Of a DNA stretch of 59,063 bases, positions 10,317 through 19,913 are shown piece after piece. Source of the DNA: an uncultured Bacteroidales bacterium (GTDB lineage: Bacteria; Bacteroidota; Bacteroidia; Bacteroidales; UBA932). The number at the start of each line of letters is the position of its first letter. The stretch's first letter is position 1. Made by a program: the position numbers and the translations under genes. Under the pieces are notes generated by a model. It made no database searches, was not told the DNA's origin, and saw nothing but the letters and a program-made list of their open reading frames with translations. The stretch spans positions 1 through 59,063 of the forward strand of contig CAMHIP010000003.1 of assembly GCA_946185205.1 (NCBI GenBank), read 5' to 3'.

Positions 10317-11912
10317 ATGAAAAAGTTGCTCATTTCCCTTCTTGGCATGGCCGCCCTGGTGGCCTGCACGTCATCACAAGATCCCGTCCAGCAGAAACTG
10401 AACGCATACGCCAACGTCGAGGTCGGTTCCCACCTCTACACCGGCATTTCCGAAAACGGCAAGCAGGTGCTTGACTACTACAAGATGGCCGCCGACGAGG
10501 CGGACAACATCTTCTGGGACCAGAGTTTCGGCGACAAGGCCGCCATGTCCAAGCTGCCCACGGACGCCCAGCGGGTCTTCGCCCGGATCAACTACGGTCC
10601 CTGGGACCGCCTGGACGACCAGCCCTTCGTGGAAGGGTACGGCGAGCGTCCCGCCGGTGCCAACTTCTACCCGGCCGACATGACCGACGAAGAGTTCGAG
10701 GCCCTCGACGATCCGGACAAGATGAGCCCCTACACGCTCATCCGCCGCGGCGAAGACGGCAAGCTCAAGGTGGTCTGGTACCACGACGCTTACAAGGAGC
10801 ACATCGAGAAGATCGCCAACTACCTCAAGTCGGCGGCCGACTACACCATCGTGCCGAGCGTCAGCAACTACCTGCTCAAGAAGATCGACGCCCTGCGTAC
10901 GGACAACTACTACGAGAGCGACCTCGCCTGGCTGGAGATGGACAACAGCAAGATGGACCTGATCATCGGGCCCAACGAGACCGAAGACGACCGCCGCTAC
11001 GGCATCAAGGCGTCCTATGAGGCGTTCGTGCTCCTCAAGGACCTGGAGCTCACGGAGAGCCTGCGCGAATATACGGCCATGATCCCGGAATTCCAGAAGA
11101 GCCTTCCCTGCAAGGAGGAGTACAAGTCCTTCACACCCGGAAACGCTTCCAACATCTTCGCTTACAACGCCCTCTACTATGCCGGCGGGGCCAACTCCGG
11201 CATCAAGGTGATCGCCATCAACCTCCCCTACGACCCGAAGGTCCAGGCGGAGAAGGGCACCCGCACCGCCCTGCTCAACAACGTCATCCGGGACAAGTTC
11301 TTCAAGATCGTCCTGCCCGCCGGGCGCCTGCTGATCGAGAAGGAGCAGCTGTCCCAGCTCAAGGAGAGCGCCTTCTTCTGGAACATCGCTTTCCGGGAAG
11401 TCGCCCACGGACTGGGCGTGAAGCAGACCGTGAACGGCAAGGGCTCCGTTTCCGAAGCCCTCGGCAATGAAGCGCTCACGATCGAAGAAATCAAGGGAGA
11501 CATCCTGGGTGTCTATCTCGCCCTTCAGGTTGCCGCCCAGGGACGTCTGGACCAGACCGTCACCCGCGAGGCCGCCATCACGTCCTTCATCGCCGGCGTC
11601 ATCCGCTCCTCCCGCTTCGGTAACGCCGAAGCCCTCGGCCGCGCCAACATCATCTGCTACAATTTCCTCAAGGAGCAGGGTGCCTTCTCCCACAACAGCG
11701 CCGGTCTCTATCACATCGATTACGACAAGGCGGAGGCAGCCATCACCGCCCTGTCGGAGCGGGTGCTGACCATCCAGGCCACCGGCGACCGTGCGGCTTC
11801 CGACGCCCTCATCCGCCAGTACGGCAGCGTCTCGGAGTCGCTCGCCCAGGACTTTGCCGCCATGAACCGCGCCGGCATCCCCACCGATGTCCGTTTCCAG
11901 TTCGTCTGGTAG
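10317..11912 (+). CDS. Lipoprotein of M49-like (DPP III/Zn-dependent hydrolase-like) family with altered zinc motif
   Basis: MKKLLISLLGMAALVACTSS lipobox; FFWNIAFREVAHGLGVKQTVNGKGSVSEALG..IEEIKGDILGVYLA resembles the HEVAHGLG...EEGKADILG signature. Confidence 0.75.
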   Translation: MKKLLISLLGMAALVACTSSQDPVQQKLNAYANVEVGSHLYTGISENGKQVLDYYKMAADEADNIFWDQSFGDKAAMSKLPTDAQRVFARINYGPWDRLDDQPFVEGYGERPAGANFYPADMTDEEFEALDDPDKMSPYTLIRRGEDGKLKVVWYHDAYKEHIEKIANYLKSAADYTIVPSVSNYLLKKIDALRTDNYYESDLAWLEMDNSKMDLIIGPNETEDDRRYGIKASYEAFVLLKDLELTESLREYTAMIPEFQKSLPCKEEYKSFTPGNASNIFAYNALYYAGGANSGIKVIAINLPYDPKVQAEKGTRTALLNNVIRDKFFKIVLPAGRLLIEKEQLSQLKESAFFWNIAFREVAHGLGVKQTVNGKGSVSEALGNEALTIEEIKGDILGVYLALQVAAQGRLDQTVTREAAITSFIAGVIRSSRFGNAEALGRANIICYNFLKEQGAFSHNSAGLYHIDYDKAEAAITALSERVLTIQATGDRAASDALIRQYGSVSESLAQDFAAMNRAGIPTDVRFQFVW

Positions 11913-11913
11913 C

Positions 11914-13602
11914 ATGAAAGAGCTTTTCCTCGGTACGGGCATCGCCCACACCATCCTGCTGTTCGCCGTCGTGATCGCCTCGGGCCTCTGGCTCGGCAAG
12001 TACAAGATCAAGGGCGTCTCGATCGGCTCCACCTGGATCCTCTTCCTGGGGATCCTGCTGAGCCACTTCGGCTTCCGCGCCGATCCCACCGCCCTGGCTT
12101 TCATGAAGGACTTCGGGCTCATCCTCTTTGTCTTCTCCATCGGCCTGCAGGTCGGTCCGGGATTCTTCCAGTCCTTCCGCTCCGGCGGTGTGGCCATGAA
12201 CCTGCTGGCTGCCGGCCTGATCGCCATGGCCGTGCTCGTCACCCTCTCCATCCACTGGATCACCGGCGAGAGCCTGACCACGATGGTCGGCGTGATGTCC
12301 GGCGCCGTGACCAACACGCCCGGCCTCGGTGCCGCGCAGCAGACGCTGCTCGACGCCATGGTCGCCGACGGCGCCACCAAGGAGACCGCCTCGGCTTCCG
12401 CCGCTTCGCTCGCTTCGGCTTATGCCGTCGCCTACCCGATCGGCGTCCTCGGCGTCATCTTCCTCGTCATCCTGTTCAAGGGCGTCTTCAAGATCGACCT
12501 GGAGAAAGAGAAGGCCCAGCTGGAGCAGGCGGACAAGGAGTCCCAGGACACCGCCCGCCGCATGCACTGCGAGGTGGAGAACCCGGCCGTGTTCGGCAAG
12601 CGGCTCGCAGACATCATGGAGGGCATGAACGACAAGTTCGTCGTCTCCCGCATCATGCGGGACGGCGAGATCACGATTCCCGGCCCGGATACGGTCCTGA
12701 ACCAGGGAGACAAGGTCCTGATCGTGACTTCCCAGTCTCATGTAGATACGGTCCGCATCATCTTCGGCGAGGAGATCCCGATGCACCTGGGCGACTGGGT
12801 CAAGCGGGACGAGCACCTGGTGACCCGGCGCCTGAGCATCACCAAGTCCTCCCTGACCGGCAAGCACATCCGCGACCTGCACATCCGGGGCACCTACGGC
12901 GTGTCCGTGACCCGCGTGCTGCGTTCCGGCGTCGAGCTGGTCGCCCGTCCGAATCTCATCCTGCAGATGGGTGATTCCATCCAGGTCGTCGGTACGGTCG
13001 AGGGGATCGACCAGGTGGCCAAACTCGTCGGCAACAAGCCCGAAACCCTCTCCCACCCCAACCTCGTGCCCATCTTTTTCGGCATCGCCCTCGGCGTGAT
13101 CTTCGGCTCGATCCCGATCCGCTTCCCGGGCATCCCGCAGCCGGTCAAGCTCGGTCTTGCGGGCGGACCGCTTATCATCGCCATCCTGCTCGGCCATTTC
13201 GGCCCCAAGTGGCGCATCACCACCTACACCACCCTCAGCGCCAATATGATGATCCGCGAGATCGGCATCAGCTTCTTCCTCGCGGCCGTCGGTCTGGGCG
13301 CCGGAGCCGACTTCGTCAGTTCCGTGCTGAACGGCGGCTACTGGTGGATCCTGTACGGCGCGCTGATCACCCTCATCCCGGTCCTGCTGACCGGACTCAT
13401 CGCCCGGCTGGTCTTCAAGTTCAACTTCTACCAGATCTGCGGTCTGATCTCCGGCGGCACCACCGACCCGGCCGTCCTGGCTTTCGCCCAGGGCGCCTAC
13501 GGCACGGACTACACGTCCGTCAACTACGCCACGGTCTATCCGCTGACGATGTTCCTGCGCGTGCTCGCCGCCCAGCTGCTGGTCCTGTTCGCCATTGCCT
13601 AG
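11914..13602 (+). CDS. AspT/YidE-type putative transporter with TrkA-C domains
   Basis: Duplicated TM halves (GLQVGPGFF, GLGAGADF) and central ...PGPDTVLNQGDKVLIV / GDSIQVVG TrkA-C-like segments; ATG at 11914. Confidence 0.88.
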   Translation: MKELFLGTGIAHTILLFAVVIASGLWLGKYKIKGVSIGSTWILFLGILLSHFGFRADPTALAFMKDFGLILFVFSIGLQVGPGFFQSFRSGGVAMNLLAAGLIAMAVLVTLSIHWITGESLTTMVGVMSGAVTNTPGLGAAQQTLLDAMVADGATKETASASAASLASAYAVAYPIGVLGVIFLVILFKGVFKIDLEKEKAQLEQADKESQDTARRMHCEVENPAVFGKRLADIMEGMNDKFVVSRIMRDGEITIPGPDTVLNQGDKVLIVTSQSHVDTVRIIFGEEIPMHLGDWVKRDEHLVTRRLSITKSSLTGKHIRDLHIRGTYGVSVTRVLRSGVELVARPNLILQMGDSIQVVGTVEGIDQVAKLVGNKPETLSHPNLVPIFFGIALGVIFGSIPIRFPGIPQPVKLGLAGGPLIIAILLGHFGPKWRITTYTTLSANMMIREIGISFFLAAVGLGAGADFVSSVLNGGYWWILYGALITLIPVLLTGLIARLVFKFNFYQICGLISGGTTDPAVLAFAQGAYGTDYTSVNYATVYPLTMFLRVLAAQLLVLFAIA

Positions 13603-13606
13603 CGTC

Positions 13607-14272
13607 ATGAAACGGTTTTTCCCTCTCCTCCTGGGCTTTCTGCTCGCGGCTTCCTGCAAGCCGGCTGCAGAGCGGCTGCAGACGGGCGACCTCATCTTCG
13701 TCGGCATCCCGGCCGACTATTCCCTGGACAAAGACTCCATGGACAGCGCCATCACGCAGGCTACCGGCGGCAACACGGACCTCAACCGCATCCACACCGC
13801 CATCGCGGAGGTCGATGCGGAAGGGCGGACCTGGATCATCGACGCCACCATCAAACACGGCGTGGACCGGCATCCGCTGGACACTTTCCTGCGCGACTTC
13901 ACCCTCAGGGACGGCAGCCGGCCGGTCTTCGAGGTCAAGCGCCTCAAGGATGACAGCCATGCGGCTGCCTGCGTGGAGAACGCCAAGAAGTACCTGGGCC
14001 GCCCCTACGACACGCATTTCTCCCCCACCGACGAAGCCCTGTACTGCACGGAACTGGTCTGGCTCAGCTACCTGGACGCCGACGGCAAGCCGCTTTTCCA
14101 GGCGGCCCCGATGAATTTCAAGAATGAGCGGGGCGAATTTCCGCTGTACTGGCAGCAGCTGTTCGCACGCCTGGGAGAGCCCATCCCGCAGGACCTCCCC
14201 GGGACCAACCCGCAGGCCATGTCGCAGGAACCCTGCCTCCGGCCGGTCGCCGTCGAACTCGTCAGGGAATAG
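13607..14272 (+). CDS. YiiX/YebB-like NlpC/P60 family cysteine hydrolase, lipoprotein-like
   Basis: LQTGDLIFVG...HTAIAEV...YDTHFSPTDEALYCTELVW; signal LLAASC. Confidence 0.85.
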   Translation: MKRFFPLLLGFLLAASCKPAAERLQTGDLIFVGIPADYSLDKDSMDSAITQATGGNTDLNRIHTAIAEVDAEGRTWIIDATIKHGVDRHPLDTFLRDFTLRDGSRPVFEVKRLKDDSHAAACVENAKKYLGRPYDTHFSPTDEALYCTELVWLSYLDADGKPLFQAAPMNFKNERGEFPLYWQQLFARLGEPIPQDLPGTNPQAMSQEPCLRPVAVELVRE

Positions 14273-14317
14273 GACTCAGCGGGCACAAAACCACCCCCTT
14301 CCGTGCCCCGCAACTGC

Positions 14318-15931
14318 TTATTTCTTCTCGTAGAGGAAGCGTCGGATCTTGTGGGTGGCCGTCTTGTTGAAGGGCTCCTTCTGGATCTCCACGTCCTTGA
14401 TCTTGGAAAACTTGCTGACCTTCTCGTTGACAAAATCCAGGACGGCCTGCCGACGCCGTTCCAGTTCCTGGATGAACTTGTCCTGCCCCTCCAGGTCCCA
14501 GTCGAGGACGTTGTCCTCGAACTTGACCAGGGCGATCAGGCGGCCGTCGCGCTGGATGACCAGCGACTCGCCGATGCCGTCCATGCTGTTGATCACATTT
14601 TCGATCTCCTCGGGATAGATGTTCTCCCCGGAGGCGCCTACGATCATGTTGCGCAGCCGGCCCCGGATGGAGAAACGCCCCTTGGCGTCCATGCTGGCCA
14701 GGTCTCCGGTGTGGAACCAGCCGTCCTGCGAGAGGACGGACTGCGTCCGCTCATAATCTTTGTAGTAGCCCATCATGACATTGGGCCCCTTGACCGTGAT
14801 CTCGCCGAGCCCGGTCTCCGGATTGACGTTGTCCAGGCGGATCTGCACGCCGTGCGTGGCCGGCCCCGTGGAGCCGATATGCGTCTTGAACGGGCTGGCG
14901 GCGCAGACGAGCGGCGCCGTTTCCGTGAGTCCGTAGCCGATTCCGTAGGGGAAACCGGCACGGTGGAGGAAGGTCTCCACTTCGGGGTCGAGCTTGGCCC
15001 CGCCGATGCCGAAGAAATGCAGGCGTCCGCCGAAGGTCTTGCGGAGCTTGAAGCCGACCAGGGCGCAGAGCAGGCCCGGCATGTGCTGCTGGAGGTAGGA
15101 AAGGAATTTGCTGCTGCGGATGGTCGGAAGGATACTGCTCTTGTACATCTTCTCGATGATGAGCGGCACGGACAGGATCGTGGTCGGACGGACTTCCTTG
15201 AGGGTCTGGATGAGAATGGTCGGCGTGGGTACGCGCTGCAGGTAGCAGACGCGGGCGCCCACGGAGAAGGGATACAGCAGGCCGAGCGTCATCTCATAGG
15301 TGTGGGCCATCGGGAGGATGGACAGGAAGACGGAGCGCTTGTTCTCGGGCTGGGCGTACCAGGAGTCCAGCACGGACGCGCAGAAATTGCGGTGGCTCAG
15401 CATCACGCCTTTCGGCGCGCCGGTCGTGCCCGAGGTATAGATGAGCGCCGCCATGTCCATGGGGTTGGGCATGGCCACGCGGCCGTCGCAGGTGAAGGCG
15501 TCGTCATCGTGCTTGATGAATTCGAAAGTCTCGATGTCGATGACCAGGCTGAGCCGCGCCATCGCGGTCTCGCTCACTTTCTTGAGCTGGCGGCGGGAGA
15601 TAAAGAGGGCCTTGGATTCGGAATGCTCCAGGATGTTCTCCACTTCGCTGGCCGACAATTCGTTGAGCATCGGGACGGCAATCCGCCCGTAGGCCGTTAT
15701 CGCGAAAAAGGCGACTCCCCAATGGGGCATGTTCTCCGAAAGGATGGCCACCTTGTCGAAGGCGCCGATGCCGAAATTGGACAGGATGCGAGAGAGGTTC
15801 TCGCAGCTCTCCTTGTAGCGGGCATACGTATAAGCCTGACCTCCGTCCGTAAACTGCGCGGCGGTACGCTTGGCATATTTGGACGAAGCATAGTCGTATA
15901 GGTCGAAGAGGGTCTTGAAATCGTGTCGCAT
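14318..15931 (-). CDS. AMP-dependent synthetase/ligase (long-chain fatty acid-CoA ligase-like)
   Basis: LIYTSGTTGAPKGVMLSHRN, GYGLTETAPLV, GWFHTGDLASMDAKGRFSIRGR. Confidence 0.92.
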   Translation of the reverse strand: MRHDFKTLFDLYDYASSKYAKRTAAQFTDGGQAYTYARYKESCENLSRILSNFGIGAFDKVAILSENMPHWGVAFFAITAYGRIAVPMLNELSASEVENILEHSESKALFISRRQLKKVSETAMARLSLVIDIETFEFIKHDDDAFTCDGRVAMPNPMDMAALIYTSGTTGAPKGVMLSHRNFCASVLDSWYAQPENKRSVFLSILPMAHTYEMTLGLLYPFSVGARVCYLQRVPTPTILIQTLKEVRPTTILSVPLIIEKMYKSSILPTIRSSKFLSYLQQHMPGLLCALVGFKLRKTFGGRLHFFGIGGAKLDPEVETFLHRAGFPYGIGYGLTETAPLVCAASPFKTHIGSTGPATHGVQIRLDNVNPETGLGEITVKGPNVMMGYYKDYERTQSVLSQDGWFHTGDLASMDAKGRFSIRGRLRNMIVGASGENIYPEEIENVINSMDGIGESLVIQRDGRLIALVKFEDNVLDWDLEGQDKFIQELERRRQAVLDFVNEKVSKFSKIKDVEIQKEPFNKTATHKIRRFLYEKK

Positions 15932-16485
15932 CAGTGTGTCAGGTATTTTTCAGGATACTTGGCCCCGAGGTCCATGGATTCATAGATTTCCTGGATACGG
16001 CGGGTGTCGGCCGCGGCGTCGTCGGTCAGCGGGAACTTCTGCCCGCGGCCGACCCGCTTGCGTTTCCAGTCGAAGTAGCCCAGATAGACCGGCACGCCGG
16101 TCTCCCTGGCAATCAGGTGGTAGCCGCTCTTCCAGCGCCGGACGGGCTTGCGCGTCCCTTCCGGGGCGATGGCGAGGTGGAAGGTCTCACTGTCGTTCAT
16201 CTGATGGATCAGGCTGCGTACCAGCGCCCCGGAATTGGCGCGGTCCACGGGGACGCCGCCCATCGCCTTGAGGATCCAGCCCAGGGGCGGGAAGAACATC
16301 TCCTTCTTGATCATGCAGAGGCCGTCGCCTCCGATGGATTTGAAGTACAGATAGGAAATGAAAAAGTCCCAGACACTCGTGTGCGGAGCGCCCAGGATAA
16401 TGCATTTCTTCTCTTCGGGAAGCGGCTCGACCGCCGTCCATCCCAGGACGCGGAGCAGCCAGCCGCAGAATTTACGCCATTTCAT
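15931..16485 (-). CDS. 1-acyl-sn-glycerol-3-phosphate acyltransferase-like (PlsC) protein
   Basis: APHTSVWDFF, GGVPVDRANSG, APEGTRKPVRRWKSGYHLIA. Confidence 0.87.
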   Translation of the reverse strand: MKWRKFCGWLLRVLGWTAVEPLPEEKKCIILGAPHTSVWDFFISYLYFKSIGGDGLCMIKKEMFFPPLGWILKAMGGVPVDRANSGALVRSLIHQMNDSETFHLAIAPEGTRKPVRRWKSGYHLIARETGVPVYLGYFDWKRKRVGRGQKFPLTDDAAADTRRIQEIYESMDLGAKYPEKYLTH

Positions 16486-17695
16486 CAGCATGCTGTTTAC
16501 GATAGGTTTCGAGGCCTTCGCCCAGGATGGTGAGCGCCTTGCGGAGCGCCGGCACCTCGAGGACGTAGGCGATGCGGACGTGGTTCCTGCCCACGCCGGG
16601 AGTCTTGTAGAAGGACGCGGCGGGGGTCACCATCGTGGTGGCGCCGTCGCGGTTGAAGTCGGTGAGCATCCAGCGGGCGAAGTCTTCCGCATCCGCGACG
16701 GGCAGCTCGACGACGGTGTAGAAGGCGCCGTAGGGCGTGGGGGCGAAGACGCCGGGCATGGCGTTCAGCATCTCCACGGCGCAGTCGCGGCGACGGATGT
16801 ACTCCGCGCGGACTTCGTCGAAATAGGACTGCGGCGTGTCCAGTGCGCCGATGGCGGCATATTGTCCGAGCACCGGCGGGCAGAGGCGCGACTGGGCGAA
16901 TTTCATGGCCGCGGTCATCACGTCCCGGTTGTGCGAGACGATGCAGCCGATACGGGCGCCGCAGAGGTTGTAGCGCTTGGACACGGAATCCACCAGGATG
17001 ACGTTCTGCTCGCAGCCGGGGATGTTCATGGCCGAGAAATGCGGCTCGTCGGTGTAACAGAATTCGCGATAGACCTCGTCCGAGATGAGGAAGAGCTCAT
17101 GCCGGCGGCAGAAATCGCCGATGGCGAGCATCTCTTCCTTCGTGAAGAGCTTGCCGGAAGGGTTGCAGGGGTTGCTCAGCAGCACGGCGCGGGTCCGGGG
17201 CGTCACGAGTTTCTCGAACTCGCTGATGTCCGGGATCCTGAATCCTTCGCGGATATCGGTGGGAACGGCTTTGAGCGTGATCCCGTTGAGGTATGCGAAG
17301 GTCTGGTAATTGGTGTAGAACGGCTCCACGACGATGATTTCGTCGCCGGGATCGGCCGCCACCTGCATGGCCACGGCGAAGGCCTCGCTGCCGGCCACGT
17401 CCACGAGCAGTTCGGGGACTTCGATGTCGATGCCGATCTTCTTGTAGTATTTCTCCACCATCCCCTCGCGCAGCTCGATCAGGCCGGCGGAGTTGGTGTA
17501 GGAGAGGTGGTGCATGCCTTTGCACTTGTCCACGACGGCCTGGAAAGCGCAGTCGGGGGACTTGATGTCGGGAGCGCCGACATTGAGATGATACACGTGG
17601 ATGCCCCGGGCCTTGGCGGCGTCGGAGAGGGGGACCAGTTTGCGGATGGCGGAAGCCGGCATCGCCTGGGTCTTGGCGGAAATGTGCAGGGACAT
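16472..17695 (-). CDS. Pyridoxal phosphate-dependent aminotransferase (class I/II)
   Basis: NPCNPSGKLFTKEEM, LILVDSVSKRYNLCGARIG. Confidence 0.92.
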   Translation of the reverse strand: MSLHISAKTQAMPASAIRKLVPLSDAAKARGIHVYHLNVGAPDIKSPDCAFQAVVDKCKGMHHLSYTNSAGLIELREGMVEKYYKKIGIDIEVPELLVDVAGSEAFAVAMQVAADPGDEIIVVEPFYTNYQTFAYLNGITLKAVPTDIREGFRIPDISEFEKLVTPRTRAVLLSNPCNPSGKLFTKEEMLAIGDFCRRHELFLISDEVYREFCYTDEPHFSAMNIPGCEQNVILVDSVSKRYNLCGARIGCIVSHNRDVMTAAMKFAQSRLCPPVLGQYAAIGALDTPQSYFDEVRAEYIRRRDCAVEMLNAMPGVFAPTPYGAFYTVVELPVADAEDFARWMLTDFNRDGATTMVTPAASFYKTPGVGRNHVRIAYVLEVPALRKALTILGEGLETYRKQHADEMA

Positions 17696-17723
17696 GACTC
17701 TACTAACTTGCTTGTTCAACTTA

Positions 17724-17755
17724 CAAATTTATCCAAATAACTTGGATAGACCAAA
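17724..17755 (-). promoter_or_regulatory. Bacteroidota promoter TTTG-N20-TAAATTTG for the aminotransferase operon
   Basis: - strand TTTG (17755-17752), 20-nt spacer, TAAATTTG (17731-17724), ATG 17695. Confidence 0.65.
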
Positions 17756-17775
17756 TCTGGCGTTGATTAATTTTG

Positions 17776-17783
17776 TATCTTTG
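17776..17783 (+). promoter_or_regulatory. -7 element TATCTTTG upstream of DUF3737 gene
   Basis: TAnnTTTG match 23 nt before ATG 17807; no matching -33 seen. Confidence 0.5.
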
Positions 17784-17806
17784 CACGCATTTTTGACCAC
17801 TCTACC

Positions 17807-18664
17807 ATGGAAACCATCAAGAATCAGGAATTTGGCGGTGAAAGACCGCTCTATAACAAACACGGTCTCCGGCTCGAAAACGTCACCATACACAAGGGAG
17901 AATCCTCCATCAAGGAAGGTTCCGACATTGAGGCGCACCATTGTCAGTTCGAAGGGAAATACGTCTTCTGGTGCTGCGAGAATTTCCTCGCGCAGGACTG
18001 CCTTTTCACCGAAGGGGCCCGGTCTTCCCTCTGGCACAGCCGCGGGATGGAGCTTCGCGACTGCCGCCAGGAGGCGCCGAAAATGTTCCGCGAGAGCTCG
18101 GACATCCGGCTCCGGAATGTGGTGATGCCCCATGCGCAGGAGACCTTCTGGGCCTGCGACGGGATCGACATCGAAAATGTGGAAGCCCATGAGGCGGACT
18201 ACATCTTCATGAACTGCAGCAACATCAAAGTCCGCGGGCTCAAGCTGTTCGGCAACTATTCCTTCCAGCATACCCGCAACGTGGAGATCCGCGACAGCGA
18301 TCTGCAGAGCAAGGACTCCCTCTGGGAGACGGAGAACGTGACGGTCTATGACTCCTTCATCAACGGAGAGTATCTGGGCTGGCATTCCAAGAACCTCCGC
18401 CTGGTGCGCTGCCGCATCGGCGGCACACAGCCGCTCTGCTATGCCGACGGTCTGGTGCTGGAGGACTGCACCTTCGAACCGGACGCCGACCTGGCGCTTG
18501 AATATTCCGACGTGCAGGCCACCATCAAGGGCCATGTCGTCTCCATCAAGAACCCGCGTACCGGCTCCGTCAAGGTGGATTCCTGCGGGGAACTGATCAT
18601 CGACGAAAACATCAAGGCCCCCGGCGACTGTGTGGTCGAGATCGGCGGCAAGCGGGTGCGATGA
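17807..18664 (+). CDS. DUF3737 family protein
   Basis: METIKNQEFGGERPLYNKHGLRLENVTIHKGESSIKE...; repetitive beta-helix-like sequence. Confidence 0.85.
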   Translation: METIKNQEFGGERPLYNKHGLRLENVTIHKGESSIKEGSDIEAHHCQFEGKYVFWCCENFLAQDCLFTEGARSSLWHSRGMELRDCRQEAPKMFRESSDIRLRNVVMPHAQETFWACDGIDIENVEAHEADYIFMNCSNIKVRGLKLFGNYSFQHTRNVEIRDSDLQSKDSLWETENVTVYDSFINGEYLGWHSKNLRLVRCRIGGTQPLCYADGLVLEDCTFEPDADLALEYSDVQATIKGHVVSIKNPRTGSVKVDSCGELIIDENIKAPGDCVVEIGGKRVR

Positions 18665-19878
18665 AGTCTATCCGGGAAATCTACAAGATCGGCCGCGGTC
18701 CCTCCAGCAGCCACACGATGGGGCCGCAGAAGGCCGCCCTCGCCTTCGCCGCCCGGCATCCGGAGGCCGCCTCTTTCGAGGTGACGCTCTACGGCAGCCT
18801 GGCCGCCACCGGCAAGGGGCACCTCACCGATGTGGCCATCCTGGACGCCCTGACCCCGACCGCCCCGGCGGAGATCGTCTGGCGTCCGGATGTCTTCCTT
18901 CCGTTCCATCCCAACGGCATGAAATTCGTCGCGCGGGACGCCTCCGGCGCCGCCACGGACGAATGGACGGTCTATAGCGTGGGCGGCGGCTCCCTTTCCG
19001 AAGGCGGCGGCGTCTGCGACGAAGGCCCGGACCTGTACGGGCTCAACACCATCTCCGAGATCGTGACCTGGTGCCAGGAGCGGGGACGCAGCTATTGGGA
19101 ATACGTGGAGCAGTGCGAAGGTCCCGAAATCTGGGATTATCTGCATACGGTCTGGGAGGCGATGAAGGCTGCCGTAGAAGAGGGGCTGGATGCGGACGGC
19201 GCCCTGCCGGGACCGCTCTGCCTCTCACGCAAAGCCGCCACCTACCACATCAAGGCCACCGGCTACAAGCCCAACCTCCAGAGCCGCGGACTCGTGTTCT
19301 CCTATGCGCTCGCGGTCAGCGAGCAGAACGCTTCCGGCGGCACCATCGTCACGGCGCCGACCTGCGGCTCCTGCGGCGTCGTGCCCGCCGTGCTGTATCA
19401 CCAGTACAAGAGTCACGAATTCTCCGAAAAACGCATCCTCCACGCCCTCGCGACGGGCGGGATTTTCGGCAACGTAGTCAAGCAGAACGCCTCCATTTCC
19501 GGCGCGGAGGTGGGTTGCCAGGGCGAGGTGGGCGTGGCATGCGCCATGGCCTCCGCCGCCACCTGCTGGCTCTACGGCGGCACGCCGACCCAGGTCGAAT
19601 ACGCCGCCGAAATGGGACTGGAGCACCATCTCGGCATGACCTGCGACCCTGTGTGCGGGCTGGTGCAGATCCCCTGCATCGAGCGCAACGCCTTCGCGGC
19701 GGCCCGGGCGCTGGACGCCAACATCTATGCCTCCTTCTCCGACGGCTTCCACCGGGTATCGTTCGACGAAGTGGTCCAGGTGATGAAGCAGACGGGGCAC
19801 GACCTGCCCTCCCTCTACAAGGAAACCGGCACGGGCGGACTGGCCCGCGGATACAACCAAAAGAAAAACGCCCGCTGA
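18661..19878 (+). CDS. sdaA: L-serine ammonia-lyase
   Basis: MKSIREIYKIGRGPSSSHTMGPQKAA; TAPTCGSCGVVPAVL; EVGCQGEVGVACAMA; CDPVCGLVQIPCIERN. Confidence 0.94.
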   Translation: MKSIREIYKIGRGPSSSHTMGPQKAALAFAARHPEAASFEVTLYGSLAATGKGHLTDVAILDALTPTAPAEIVWRPDVFLPFHPNGMKFVARDASGAATDEWTVYSVGGGSLSEGGGVCDEGPDLYGLNTISEIVTWCQERGRSYWEYVEQCEGPEIWDYLHTVWEAMKAAVEEGLDADGALPGPLCLSRKAATYHIKATGYKPNLQSRGLVFSYALAVSEQNASGGTIVTAPTCGSCGVVPAVLYHQYKSHEFSEKRILHALATGGIFGNVVKQNASISGAEVGCQGEVGVACAMASAATCWLYGGTPTQVEYAAEMGLEHHLGMTCDPVCGLVQIPCIERNAFAAARALDANIYASFSDGFHRVSFDEVVQVMKQTGHDLPSLYKETGTGGLARGYNQKKNAR

Positions 19879-19896
19879 CCTGCGGGCGTTTTTTTT
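19867..19896 (+). terminator. Terminator overlapping the sdaA stop codon
   Basis: aacgcccgc-tgacct-gcgggcgtt then a run of T; stop TGA (19876-19878) lies in the loop. Confidence 0.88.
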
Positions 19897-19913
19897 CGGA
19901 CGGCGGGAGGGTG

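Noticed and set aside
14279-14311. gcgggcac...gtgccccgc stem between convergent genes
   Set aside because: Bulged, long loop and no T run; not called as terminator.
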